64,000 bases of DNA from positions 496,001 through 560,000 of the forward strand of contig NZ_JAFBED010000001.1 of the NCBI RefSeq assembly GCF_016908565.1. The letters run 5' to 3'. The stretch is from Sutcliffiella tianshenii (GTDB taxonomy: Bacteria; Bacillota; Bacilli; Bacillales; Bacillaceae_I). The first letter of the stretch is position 1. Each line of letters begins with the position of its first letter. A program made the position numbers and the translations under genes. The notes beneath the pieces are model-generated. The model ran no database searches, was not told the DNA's origin, and saw only the letters and a list, made by a program, of their open reading frames with translations. Positions 26,266 through 41,184 of the stretch are shown piece after piece.

Positions 26266-26312
26266 TTCGCTTCACCCCTATTCTTCCGTTACGCTAAGTA
26301 AGAAAGGCATTT

Positions 26313-27326
26313 TTATTTGAAAAATAATTCCTTAATGATCGCTGTGAAAAAGATGTTTGCCAATGCCAGCGGCAACAGTACCTTCCAGCCGAATTCCATG
26401 AGCTGATCCGCTCTTAGGCGAGGGAACGTGACACGGATCCAGATGAGGAAGAATACGACGATGCTGAACTTCAATGCGAACCAGATGGCACCAGGAATGA
26501 AGTCAAGGAACCCTCCGAATGGGGCCAACCAGCCTCCAAGGAAGAGGACCGTAGTCAAGGATGCCATGGCGAAGAGGTACACATACTCGGCAAGCATGAA
26601 GAATGCCCAGCGGAAGCCGGAATACTCGACATGGTAACCTGCAACAAGCTCCGACTCCGCTTCCGGAAGGTCGAATGGTGTACGGTTCAGCTCTGCGACA
26701 GAGGCAATCATGAAGATCAGGAATGCTACTGGCTGCAGGAGGATGAACCATGTTGTTTCGCCTTGTGATGCCACGATTTCGTTGAGGTTCAAGCTTCCTG
26801 CTAAAAGAACCACCCCGATGACACTCATGACAAGCGGCACTTCATAGGAAATCATCTGTGCCGCAGCACGCATGCCCCCTAGAAGCGAGTATTTATTGTT
26901 GGACGCCCAGCCTGCCGCCACAACCCCGACCGTCGTGATGCCGGAAATGGCGATGTAGTAAAGCAAACCTACCCCGATATCGGCAAATTGGAATTTGTCG
27001 GTGAACGGAATCGCAGCCAGCACCAGGAATGCCGGTGTGAACGCGATCACAGGCGCCAGGATGTATAATGGTCGATCCGCATCCTTAGGGATGGTATCTT
27101 CCTTAATTAATAGTTTCAGAACGTCGGCCACGGTTTGCAGGAGTCCCCATGAACCCCCGACCTGGTTCGGTCCCATGCGTCCCTGCATGAAGCCCATTAC
27201 CTTACGCTCGGCAAGGATTCCGTATGTAACGAAGCCAAGCACCGCAAGCAAAAGTGCCGTTGCCAGTCCGAAGAATATGAAAAAGTTCGTCCAGGACGGT
27301 GATGATTCCAGCAGATTTTGTACCAT
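26313..27326 (-). CDS. nuoH: NADH-quinone oxidoreductase subunit H
   Basis: This 337-residue eight-helix membrane subunit forms much of the quinone chamber. It shows ERKVMGFMQGRMGPNQVGGSWGLLQTVADVLKLLIKED and the loop AELNRTPFDLPEAESELVAGYHVEYSGFRWAFFMLAEY, both family signatures. Its start shares one base with the nuoD stop codon (TAATG). Confidence 0.97.
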   Translation of the reverse strand: MVQNLLESSPSWTNFFIFFGLATALLLAVLGFVTYGILAERKVMGFMQGRMGPNQVGGSWGLLQTVADVLKLLIKEDTIPKDADRPLYILAPVIAFTPAFLVLAAIPFTDKFQFADIGVGLLYYIAISGITTVGVVAAGWASNNKYSLLGGMRAAAQMISYEVPLVMSVIGVVLLAGSLNLNEIVASQGETTWFILLQPVAFLIFMIASVAELNRTPFDLPEAESELVAGYHVEYSGFRWAFFMLAEYVYLFAMASLTTVLFLGGWLAPFGGFLDFIPGAIWFALKFSIVVFFLIWIRVTFPRLRADQLMEFGWKVLLPLALANIFFTAIIKELFFK

Positions 27327-28426
27327 TAACCATCAACCTCCCCAAGAACGATATCGATTGCCCCCAAAATGGTGATCAGGTTCGCCATGTTCTCCCCTTC
27401 AAGCAGCTTCGGAAGGATCTGAAGGTTGTAGAACGACGGGCGACGGAACTTCAGGCGGTACGGCTCTTTTTTACCATCACTGGCAATATAGCAGCCTATC
27501 TCCCCACGAGGAGACTCGATGCGTACATACGCCTCACCCTTTGGCGCCTTGATGATCCGTGGCACCTTTGCCATGATCTCGCCCTCTTGCGGGAACTGTT
27601 CCACCGCTTGTTCGATGATCTTCAAGGATTCCTCGATTTCCTCCATGCGGCAATGATAGCGTGCCCATGCATCCCCGCCATCACGGGTCGGCACATCAAA
27701 ATCAAAGCGGTCATAGATCGAATACGGCTCATCCTTGCGCAGATCCCATTTCACGCCGGTACAGCGCAGGTTGGCCCCGCTAAGTGAGTATGCAAGTGCA
27801 TCCTCCTTCGTATAGCGTCCCACCCCTTTTACACGGCTCATGAAGATCTCATTTCCTGTCACCAGATCGTGATAGCCCTTCAACTGCTCCCTCATATAAG
27901 GAACAAACTCGGCCACCTTTTCGATCCAGCCCTCAGGTGCATCCCATTTCACCCCGCCTACACGCATGTAGTTGAAGGTAAGTCTGGCACCGGACAGCTC
28001 ATTCAATAGATTGATGATCATCTCGCGCTCACGGAACGCGTATAGGAATGGACTGACTGCCCCGATATCAAGGAGATATGTGCCATACCAGACAAGGTGA
28101 CTCGCCACACGGCCAAGCTCCATCGCTAGCACGCGAAGGTACTCGGCACGGTCCGGGATCTCAAGTCCCATCATCGTCTCCACCGCGTGACAGAGCACAT
28201 AGTTATTCGTCATCGCAGACAGGTAATCCATGCGGTCCGTATATGGGATGATCTGCGTATACTGCAGGTTTTCCGCCAGCTTCTCCGTCCCGCGATGCAG
28301 GTATCCGACGACAGGTGTAGCCTCCTTGATGATTTCCCCGTCGATCTTTACCACCAAACGGAACACCCCGTGCGTACTCGGATGCTGCGGCCCTACATTT
28401 AAAAGCATTTCCTCCGTGCGAATCAT
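27326..28426 (-). CDS. nuoD: NADH-quinone oxidoreductase subunit D
   Basis: This 366-residue peripheral subunit descends from the NiFe-hydrogenase large subunit but lacks nickel-binding cysteines, as expected for complex I. LNVGPQHPSTHGVFRLVV holds the quinone-binding histidine loop, and ESPRGEIGCYIASDG and RAPSFYNLQ-like text near the C-terminus are typical. It forms the quinone pocket with NuoB. It is not fused to NuoC, which is a separate gene 3 bases upstream. Confidence 0.97.
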   Translation of the reverse strand: MIRTEEMLLNVGPQHPSTHGVFRLVVKIDGEIIKEATPVVGYLHRGTEKLAENLQYTQIIPYTDRMDYLSAMTNNYVLCHAVETMMGLEIPDRAEYLRVLAMELGRVASHLVWYGTYLLDIGAVSPFLYAFREREMIINLLNELSGARLTFNYMRVGGVKWDAPEGWIEKVAEFVPYMREQLKGYHDLVTGNEIFMSRVKGVGRYTKEDALAYSLSGANLRCTGVKWDLRKDEPYSIYDRFDFDVPTRDGGDAWARYHCRMEEIEESLKIIEQAVEQFPQEGEIMAKVPRIIKAPKGEAYVRIESPRGEIGCYIASDGKKEPYRLKFRRPSFYNLQILPKLLEGENMANLITILGAIDIVLGEVDG

Positions 28427-28429
28427 CTG

Positions 28430-29686
28430 CTACACCTCCACATCGTACGGCTCATAATCTTTTCGAAGCGGATGACCGACCCACTCATCCGGCATCATGA
28501 TTCGCGTCATATTCGGGTGTCCGGTAAACTGGACCCCGAGAAGATCGTATGTCTCGCGCTCCGGCCAATTCGCCCCCGCCCACAATGGCACAAGGGATGG
28601 GATGACAGGATTGTCGCGATCTATTTTCACCTTCAATGCCACCGACTGTCGATTCTTATAGGAGTAAAAATGATTATAGATCTCCATATGCGTCTCAAAA
28701 TCAGATCCGTGCATTTCCGACAAAAATTCAAACGTCAGCTGTTCATTGTATCTTAAAAATTCTGCAATTTTATAATAGGTCTCAGGCTTTGCCACCAGCG
28801 TAGGGACATCTTTGGAAAGTGCATTGATGTAGGAATCCTCCAACATGCCCTCGCCAAGATTGTCGTTGATCACTTTTACATATTTGTCCAAGTATTTCTG
28901 GTTTGGTGACGGCGCAGCCGGTGCTTCTTTCGTTGCTCCCGCGGGGCCGCCTGCTTTTGCTGCTGCCGCTGCCTTTGCCTTGGCTGCCGCTGCGGCTTTT
29001 GCTTTCGCTGCTGCGATTGCTTTTGCTTTTTCCTTGGCGAGTTCATCGTCACCGGCAGGCTGGTCTGCTGCTCCGCCATCGCGGTTTTGCTTGGCTAGTG
29101 CTGCAGCCTTTGCTTTTGCCGCTGCTGCTGCTTTGGCTTTTGCCGCTGCGATCGCTTTTGCTTTTTCGTCGGTTCCTGCGTCACCCGCATCGGCAGTTTC
29201 GCCGTTTTGCTTTGCCAGTGCGGCCGCTTTGGCCTTGGCTGCTGCTGCGGCCTTTGCTTTTGCCGCTGCTGCCGCTTTTTTCTTGGCGAGGTCGAGGTCA
29301 TCGGTGGCGTCGGCGTTGTCGGCGGCTGAGTCCGCTCCGCCTGCGTCACGTTTTTGCTTGGCGAGTGCCGCTGCTTTCGCTTTGGCTGCCGCTGCGGCTT
29401 TCTTTTTCGCGAGTTCTTTGGCGTCCTCTTCCGCTGGTGCTTCTGACGGAACCTCCGCTTTTTCCGATGCGGATGCTTCCTGCAATTCTTTCGCCTTTTG
29501 CTTCGCTAGTGCTACTGCTTTCGCTTTGGCTGCCGCTGCCGCTTTCTTTTTCGCGAGGTCCACGTCGTCGCCTGAGTCGGCTGACGCTTCCTGCTCCTGC
29601 TTCGCTTTCATTTTTGCCAGGGCTGCCGCCTTTGCTTTTGCCGCGGCTTCCCTCTTTTGTTCTTCTAGGCTTTTTTCATCGCTCAC
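28430..29686 (-). CDS. nuoC: NADH-quinone oxidoreductase subunit C with long Ala/Lys-rich extension
   Basis: The C-terminal 160 residues or so (from SPNQKYLDKYVKVIND) are a normal NuoC/30-kDa domain, ending in ERETYDLLGVQFTGHPNMTRI and HPLRKDYEP. The first 255 residues are a low-complexity region made of repeated AAAKAKAAALAKQ-type blocks separated by short acidic linkers. It is probably a long charged helix of unknown role. Bacillaceae NuoC proteins can carry such extensions; this one is large. The long plus-strand ORFs over this region are by-products of the Ala/Lys codons. Confidence 0.95.
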   Translation of the reverse strand: MSDEKSLEEQKREAAAKAKAAALAKMKAKQEQEASADSGDDVDLAKKKAAAAAKAKAVALAKQKAKELQEASASEKAEVPSEAPAEEDAKELAKKKAAAAAKAKAAALAKQKRDAGGADSAADNADATDDLDLAKKKAAAAAKAKAAAAAKAKAAALAKQNGETADAGDAGTDEKAKAIAAAKAKAAAAAKAKAAALAKQNRDGGAADQPAGDDELAKEKAKAIAAAKAKAAAAAKAKAAAAAKAGGPAGATKEAPAAPSPNQKYLDKYVKVINDNLGEGMLEDSYINALSKDVPTLVAKPETYYKIAEFLRYNEQLTFEFLSEMHGSDFETHMEIYNHFYSYKNRQSVALKVKIDRDNPVIPSLVPLWAGANWPERETYDLLGVQFTGHPNMTRIMMPDEWVGHPLRKDYEPYDVEV

Positions 29687-29688
29687 TA

Positions 29689-30201
29689 CTAGATCACCTG
29701 CTTCCCTGTCTTAGCTTCGTGGCGAATTTTCTCTCTCAATTTATTGATTCCATAAATAAGAGCCGCTGGATTTGGCGGGCATCCCGGAATGTACACGTCT
29801 ACAGGTACAATCTGGTCCACTCCTTTGACAACGGCATAGGATTTGATATACGGACCTCCCGCGGTAGCACAGGAACCCATTGCAATGACCCACTTCGGCT
29901 CAGGCATCTGATCATATAGGCGTTTCAGGACTGGTGCCATCTTCTTCGTCACGGTGCCTGAAACGATCATACAGTCCGATTGGCGCGGAGATGTACGGAA
30001 AAAGGACCCGAAACGATCCAGATCGTAATGAGAGGAACCTACCCCCATCATCTCGATTGCACAGCAGGCAAGTCCAAACGTCATCGGCCACATGGAGTTG
30101 GAGCGCGCCCATGCTTTCAGCTCTTCTAAAGTTGTCAGGAAGACGGTCTGCTTGAGCTCTTCCATTTCCTCTGGTGATATACTCTCTAGATTTAGATCCA
30201 T
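29689..30201 (-). CDS. nuoB: NADH-quinone oxidoreductase subunit B (4Fe-4S N2)
   Basis: This 170-residue subunit holds the N2 cluster next to the quinone site. The ligands are visible in [24 protein letters not shown] and [15 protein letters not shown]. The ATG at 30201 lies within the end of nuoA (10-base overlap) and has AAGAAGGTG upstream; the frame opens at 30222. Confidence 0.96.
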   Translation of the reverse strand: MDLNLESISPEEMEELKQTVFLTTLEELKAWARSNSMWPMTFGLACCAIEMMGVGSSHYDLDRFGSFFRTSPRQSDCMIVSGTVTKKMAPVLKRLYDQMPEPKWVIAMGSCATAGGPYIKSYAVVKGVDQIVPVDVYIPGCPPNPAALIYGINKLREKIRHEAKTGKQVI

Positions 30202-30566
30202 TTCAACACCTTCTTCTTCCAAGCATAGATTAATCCGATCAGCAGCATCACAACGAAAATCAGCATCTCAATCAAAGCAAAGATACCCAATTTCTCATAC
30301 GCCACCGCCCATGGATAAAGGAAAACTGTCTCTACGTCAAAAATGACGAATAACAGAGCAAATATGTAATAACGAACATTAAACTGGACACGTGAATCAT
30401 GAAAGGGATCAATCCCACTCTCATAGGTCGTTTGCTTAGCTGCAGACGGTTTATGCGGACGCAACAGTCTCCCTATCGCAAGCGCAACAACCGGTAATAA
30501 AACCCCTAGAGCCAAGAATACAACCACGATCAAATAGTTATTTTGATATAAGTTTAGTAGATTCAT
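30192..30566 (-). CDS. nuoA: NADH-quinone oxidoreductase subunit A
   Basis: This 124-residue three-helix membrane subunit is the first gene of the operon. It shows [45 protein letters not shown], the family signature with the conserved Asp/Glu loop. The ATG at 30566 has a GGAGGGGGC site. Confidence 0.96.
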   Translation of the reverse strand: MNLLNLYQNNYLIVVVFLALGVLLPVVALAIGRLLRPHKPSAAKQTTYESGIDPFHDSRVQFNVRYYIFALLFVIFDVETVFLYPWAVAYEKLGIFALIEMLIFVVMLLIGLIYAWKKKVLKWI

Positions 30567-30633
30567 GCCCGCCCCCTCCGAAGCTTTCTATTTTTCAGAC
30601 TGCTCTCAATATTTAAATTTGTAACCGATAACA

Positions 30634-30662
30634 ATTATATCAAATACCAATATCTGTGTCAC
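30634..30662 (-). promoter_or_regulatory. Candidate sigma-A promoter of the nuo operon
   Basis: On the minus strand GTGACA (30657-30662) is followed after 17 bases by TATAAT (30634-30639). This is one mismatch from the sigma-A consensus and leaves a leader of about 60 bases before nuoA. Confidence 0.65.
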
Positions 30663-30789
30663 CAACATATCGCCCTTTATCTGACTATTGCTTCGATAGT
30701 GGAAATTTGTTGTTTGTTATTTCACATTTATTTGGGAATAAGGTATGGTTTATAGATTATTTTGCTGGTGTGGTTAATCTTTTGTTTTT

Positions 30790-31112
30790 GAGACCGCCAT
30801 TTCATGCTTTCCTCCCGATCGTGGTCTCATTCCGTAGCTTTGAGACCGCCATCTCATGCTTTCCGCCAGATGGTGGTCTTATTCCGCTGCTTTGAGACCG
30901 CCATTTCATGCTTTCCCCTCGATCGTGGTCTCATTCCGCTGCTTTAAGACCACCATTTCATGCTTTCCCCTCGATCGTGGTCTCATTCCGTTGCTTTGAG
31001 ACCACCATTTCATGCTTTCCCCTCGATTGTGGTCTCATTCCGCTGCTTTGAGACCGCCATTTCATGCTTTCCTCTCGATCGTGGTTTCATTAACCCTTTT
31101 CAAGACCGCCAA
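30790..31112. repeat. Tandem array of 52-bp hairpin units (array B)
   Basis: Units start with (G/A)AGACC(G/A)CC at 30790, 30842, 30894, 30946, 30998, 31050 and 31102, exactly 52 bases apart. There are six full copies and one partial. Each unit begins GAGACC and has GGTCTC about 32 bases later, so each can fold as a hairpin; CATGCTTTCC is conserved in the loop. It lies past the nuclease gene terminator and before the nuo promoter. Confidence 0.8.
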
Positions 31113-31165
31113 TCCATTCCCCCCCATAGTCGCTGTCTCATAACCTAATAATCTCAACGCCCACA

Positions 31166-31195
31166 TAAAAAACGCCTGGCAGCTACCAAGCGTCT
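31166..31195 (-). terminator. Intrinsic terminator after the nuclease gene
   Basis: The stem ACGCTTGG/CCAGGCGT (one wobble) with a 6-base loop is followed by TTTTTTA on the minus strand, within 10 bases of the stop codon. Confidence 0.8.
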
Positions 31196-31199
31196 TTCC

Positions 31200-32381
31200 C
31201 TACCAAATCATGTCCGCAAATTCCGGGTGGTCGATGAACGGGTTGCGGTTGCCCTGGTAATCTTCAAAAATGATGAGGTTCCGTCTGATTTCCCTCGCAT
31301 CCACAGGGTCCTCCTCATGCCACTCAAGCAGGACGGACATTTTTCCGTGTAACGGTGCGCTTCCGTTGTTCACAAGGTCATTGAGCTCAAGATTGATCTC
31401 CCCGCTGTCCCCTTCATAGCGGACTGCCATATAAAATAACATGCGCGCGACGTCGCCCTTCACTTCATCCCTCGGCTCCCAGGAATCGCTATCGTAATAG
31501 TTGCCAAGCGCCTCTGCATGCTCCCTGCCGCCGTTGTCAAAATCAAGGTTACTGCGTGAGGAGTTGACAGAAGCGTCTGTCGGTCGCAGATGATGGAGAT
31601 CGGTGCCTGGCCCCCTCTCTGTCCCGAAGTCACCGTGGGATTTTGCCCAGACATGCTCGCGGTTCCAATCATTTGCTCCCCCGCCATTTGAGGTTTTCGA
31701 TTGGGAGCGCCCGGTGTAGAGCAAGATCACGTTGTTTGGGTTAGCTGGATCTTCATCGGTTACCCGCAAGGCTGCCCATAATGCGTCATAGGAAAGGGTC
31801 TGATGGTCATCGATGATGTTGTGAAGTGCTGTTTTCAAAGCCGAGCCTGTTTTGCCTTCTGCGTCTTTATAGTATTCTTCAAAGGCCGGTGGAGGGTCTA
31901 CCGGGTCTTCAGGGTCTGTTGGCGGCGGGTCTCTCGGAACTTCGTCTTCAACTAATTCGATGGCCGTTGCCGACTTCAGGCCGGGATGTGAAAAATAAGC
32001 TGTAAGAGAGCCTGTCACTTTAATCTTTTCACCAAGCAGGTCCGGATTGCTTTGCAGGCCGTAGCTTGTTCTGAATGAGGAAGGAATCTGTACATATATC
32101 ATTTTACCTGTATTAGCTTCGGTGGATGTATCGGCTAACGCTAGAGCATAATCGTTTGGAAAATTGCTCGTGACGACCGTTGCCGTGGAAGTCGGCTGAC
32201 CCACAATATACCCTTCCACTGTCTGCGTGAATCCATTTTGACTGGATATCGCTTGTGTGACCGTCAAAGGCGATGTCCAGGATCCCGAACCATCTGCATT
32301 CATCTGACTTGGTGATACTTGGCCACAGGCAATGGTAAAGGTAAAAAGAAAAGCAACGATGCTGAGGATTTTTCTGTTCAA
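31200..32381 (-). CDS. Secreted endonuclease I family nuclease with OB-type domain (BsnA/YurI-like)
   Basis: This 393-residue protein has a signal peptide (KILSIVAFLFTFTIACGQ). At about residues 35-145 an OB-like DUF6359 domain follows (TVEGYIVGQPTSTATVVTSN to GEKIKVTGSLTAYFSHPGLK). A Pro/Asp linker comes next, then an endonuclease I domain at about 170-390 with the beta-beta-alpha-metal site in WNREHVWAKSHGDFG and DLHHLRPTDASVNSSRSN. This is the architecture of extracellular Bacillus nuclease BsnA. It likely degrades RNA or DNA outside the cell. The start is a TTG at 32381 with an AAGGAGG site. Confidence 0.9.
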   Translation of the reverse strand: MNRKILSIVAFLFTFTIACGQVSPSQMNADGSGSWTSPLTVTQAISSQNGFTQTVEGYIVGQPTSTATVVTSNFPNDYALALADTSTEANTGKMIYVQIPSSFRTSYGLQSNPDLLGEKIKVTGSLTAYFSHPGLKSATAIELVEDEVPRDPPPTDPEDPVDPPPAFEEYYKDAEGKTGSALKTALHNIIDDHQTLSYDALWAALRVTDEDPANPNNVILLYTGRSQSKTSNGGGANDWNREHVWAKSHGDFGTERGPGTDLHHLRPTDASVNSSRSNLDFDNGGREHAEALGNYYDSDSWEPRDEVKGDVARMLFYMAVRYEGDSGEINLELNDLVNNGSAPLHGKMSVLLEWHEEDPVDAREIRRNLIIFEDYQGNRNPFIDHPEFADMIW

Positions 32382-32495
32382 GTATTCCGCCTCCTTGAGT
32401 GATTTACATATTTTCAGCGTACAACATCTACTATTAAAATAGGATGAATTTTTTGTAAATGGGTGAAAATGAGTCCAATGGAGGAGTAGGCAAAA

Positions 32496-32524
32496 AAAAG
32501 AAGCCCCACTTGGAGCCTCTAGGT
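32496..32524 (-). terminator. Probable terminator after the TM2 gene
   Basis: On the minus strand AGGCTCC pairs with GGGGCTT (with wobbles) and is followed by CTTTTTTTT, a few bases after the stop codon. Confidence 0.55.
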
Positions 32525-32530
32525 CACATG

Positions 32531-32851
32531 TTATATTGCCGATGGTTGGTTGGAGTACAGTTTGACCTTTTGAATGATGTTACGTTCAATCTCATCGTTC
32601 TTCAGTTCCATTCTGCGTCCAATGAAGAATACGTCTACGAAATTCCAGATAAATAAAGTAAAAATACCGAATAATAGCATGCAGACTGCGTAGCCTGTAT
32701 CCCCAACATAAAAACGGTGACCTGCAAATGTGCCTGTAAACCACCATAATAAATATCCCAGCGTCTTTGATTTTTTCTTTTTGTCCATCTCCGACTGTAC
32801 CAATGACAATTGTTGAGCTGACAAACTCTGTTTCTCCAAAATGTTACTCAT
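32531..32851 (-). CDS. TM2 domain membrane protein
   Basis: This 106-residue protein has a charged N-terminus (MDKKKKSKTLG) and two helices with the TM2 motif: LLWWFTGTFAGHRFYVGDTGYA and LLFGIFTLFIWNFVDVFFIGRRM. The G-x-HRFY-x-G turn and the Asp in the second helix are typical. The function of the family in bacteria is unknown. The ATG at 32851 has GGGGGA upstream. Confidence 0.9.
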   Translation of the reverse strand: MSNILEKQSLSAQQLSLVQSEMDKKKKSKTLGYLLWWFTGTFAGHRFYVGDTGYAVCMLLFGIFTLFIWNFVDVFFIGRRMELKNDEIERNIIQKVKLYSNQPSAI

Positions 32852-33137
32852 TCTAGAATATCCCCCTAATGGATTAGTTTACCAATTAATTATAGAATTG
32901 ACCTGTTTAAAAGGCAATACCTATTTAAAATGGCATGATACATAACACTCTATGTGTTTGGAAGGAGAAACTGACCAGGTTTTAGTTAAAACAAGGTAAT
33001 TGAAGATTCTTTTTAAGGGCCAGTTACCTTATTTTTGGTTGGTCGAGGTCTTTTATGTAGCGAATCTGTGGGGATATCTCGTTTCGTATATGAATTTTCG
33101 TGGTTTTTTAGCATCCTCAGGGAGTATCATTTTGACA

Positions 33138-33262
33138 TATCAACGGTTTTGGGCAGGATATCAACGGTTTTTTATTTTTATCAACGGTTTCGACGCACAT
33201 ATCAACGAAAATTTTCATATATCAACGAATCGGGGCAGGATATCGACGAATAGACATAAAGC
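33138..33262. repeat. Phased 20/21-bp repeat array C (TATCAACG)
   Basis: TATCAACG or TATCGACG starts at 33138, 33159, 33179, 33200, 33220 and 33241, with spacings of 21, 20, 21, 20 and 21 bases. The word is followed by GGTTT in the first three units and GAAAA/GAAT in the others. It lies between the atpC terminator and the TM2 gene. The stretch 33300-33360 next to it is rich in CAATGCACAAC-like words. The remaining 32852-33137 sequence shows nothing else. Confidence 0.75.
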
Positions 33263-33384
33263 TACACATTTTTACAAATTTCGCGGACCGCGGTGCAATG
33301 AGGAATGCGCAATACCCACTGCACGATGTACAACGGCCAATGCACAACGCCCATTGCCCAATACATCCCCAACCCCACCCCAAA

Positions 33385-33413
33385 CAAAAAACCCCCACTA
33401 CCAAAGTGGGGGT
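33385..33413 (-). terminator. Terminator of the atp operon
   Basis: The perfect 9-bp stem ACCCCCACT/AGTGGGGGT is followed by TTTTTTG on the minus strand, about 30 bases after the atpC stop. Confidence 0.9.
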
Positions 33414-33442
33414 CTCTCCATCTATACACGGGTCACCAGAAG

Positions 33443-33865
<423 letters not shown>

Positions 33866-33869
33866 TTAA

Positions 33870-36200
<2,331 letters not shown>

Positions 36201-36308
36201 TCACCACCTTTTTAACCCTATTCAGAGCGGTCAGACACATGTAAAGGAGGAATCGAAGGGTATTCGGGTTCCTCCATTACGATGTGCAAAACGCGCTTTG
36301 TCGATCTA

Positions 36309-37835
<1,527 letters not shown>

Positions 37836-37838
37836 CTA

Positions 37839-39101
<1,263 letters not shown>

Positions 39102-39126
39102 TTAAACCAAAAGAAATATTTTGGTA

Positions 39127-39345
<219 letters not shown>

Positions 39346-39400
39346 TTATTTCCTCCTTATGTTTAAAAAAATAGTATTTTGGTTATTGAAGATTTATAAA

Positions 39401-40159
<759 letters not shown>

Positions 40160-40543
40160 TCACCTCTCTTCCCCACTGCTTGTAAAGAGTTTAACAAATG
40201 AATCTATGATAATGACAATATAGGATGTCATGATCCCTATGATGACACCGTAGAGATTCAGGTATTCCGGAAATCTCACAGCGATGACTACAGCAAGCAC
40301 TGCAGCAGCCATTCTTGAAAAAGATCCTAATGTGTAAGCTTTCGCCCCAGATGCAACCGCGTCTGTGAACTTTTTCACCTTCTGGTACAAGAGCCAGTGA
40401 TTATAGAAGCTTACCGCGGTCCCGAGGATCAACCCCAGAAACCAGTCCTGGTAAGGTGTGAAACCCCAACCGAGAACATATAAGGCTAATAAGAACAAAA
40501 AGTACTTTATGTGCCTTAAGAGATTTTCTTTTGATTCAGGCAT
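40160..40543 (-). CDS. atpI: ATP synthase subunit I (AtpI)
   Basis: This 127-residue protein has four hydrophobic helices (KYFLFLLALYVLGWGF, LGLILGTAVSFYNHWLLYQKV, MAAAVLAVVIAVRF and GVIIGIMTSYIVIIIDSFVKL). AtpI assists assembly of the c-ring. The ATG at 40543 has CAGGAGAG upstream and begins one base after the atpZ stop; the frame opens at 40579. Confidence 0.88.
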   Translation of the reverse strand: MPESKENLLRHIKYFLFLLALYVLGWGFTPYQDWFLGLILGTAVSFYNHWLLYQKVKKFTDAVASGAKAYTLGSFSRMAAAVLAVVIAVRFPEYLNLYGVIIGIMTSYIVIIIDSFVKLFTSSGEER

Positions 40544-40544
40544 A

Positions 40545-40766
40545 TTATGACTCTCCTGAGAAGAATTGGCGGACTGCATACAAAACGCCGTATACGCCGG
40601 CTGCTAGTCCTAATAGAAGTCCAATGACCAGAAATAATGGTTCTGTGCCTATTTTGCCATCCAGCCATCTTCCACCAAATAATCCGACTAAAGTTGGGCC
40701 GACAAGGTAGGAAAGAATCGCGGACATCAAGGCCATTGCTTGGAATGGGCGGCGTTTATCACTCAT
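40545..40766 (-). CDS. atpZ: AtpZ/AtpI family small subunit
   Basis: This 73-residue protein has two helices (MALMSAILSYLVGPTLVGLFGGRWLD and PLFLVIGLLLGLAAGVYGVLYAV) in the AtpZ pattern. It is the first gene of the atp operon in many Bacillaceae and has been proposed to act in magnesium uptake or ring assembly. The ATG at 40766 has GGGGTG upstream; the frame opens at 40787. Confidence 0.88.
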   Translation of the reverse strand: MSDKRRPFQAMALMSAILSYLVGPTLVGLFGGRWLDGKIGTEPLFLVIGLLLGLAAGVYGVLYAVRQFFSGES

Positions 40767-40887
40767 AGAAAACACCCCGTTTTTCATGCGGTAAAATACT
40801 GAGGTCTTGCTTCAAAAACGATGCTAAATATGTATAAAAATGGTTGCAAAAGGTTTATGAAAACCTTATCATTTTATACCCTTTGTA

Positions 40888-40916
40888 AGCATACAATAGC
40901 CAAAATTCAATGTCAA
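40888..40916 (-). promoter_or_regulatory. Sigma-A promoter of the atp operon
   Basis: On the minus strand a perfect TTGACA (40911-40916) is followed after 17 bases by TATGCT (40888-40893). It lies about 120 bases before the atpZ start. Confidence 0.75.
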
Positions 40917-41000
40917 TGTGTTATACGGAAAAAATCGACAAAGTTTTCTTGGTAAGATTTGCAGGTGAAGCGCTTCAAAATCTCTCCTATTATTACCCAG

Positions 41001-41043
41001 AAAAAAACAGCCAAATGATGAACGTTTTCCTCATTCGGCTGTT
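41001..41043 (-). terminator. Intrinsic terminator upstream of the atp promoter
   Basis: A 15-bp near-perfect stem (AACAGCCGAATGAGG paired with TCATCATTTGGCTGTT) is followed by TTTTTTTC on the minus strand. It lies about 320 bases past the subtilase gene, with a mobile repeat in between. Confidence 0.8.
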
Positions 41044-41184
41044 GTATATCAATATTTTAACATAGATATTGTCGGGTTTAACTTTGTCGATTGTGAACAT
41101 TATGTGACTATTCACGGTTTTCAGGTCGGGTTGCTTGATTGTTTTTTGGATATATGTCCATGGATGAGTTGTAATTATTGAACT

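Noticed and set aside
28845-29919. Two long plus-strand ORFs (289 and 338 residues) rich in Ala/Phe or Leu/Pro
   Set aside because: They are the complement of the Ala/Lys repeat of nuoC; the GCN/AAR codons leave other frames open. They have no ribosome site and no family match.
30790-31112. Possible CRISPR array
   Set aside because: The whole 52-bp unit is conserved, with no variable spacers, and no cas genes are near.
33138-33262. Array C as a small CRISPR or as a coding region (169-residue plus-strand ORF)
   Set aside because: The conserved word is only 8 bases with 12-13 base intervals, too short for CRISPR. The ORF consists of array and low-complexity sequence without a ribosome site.
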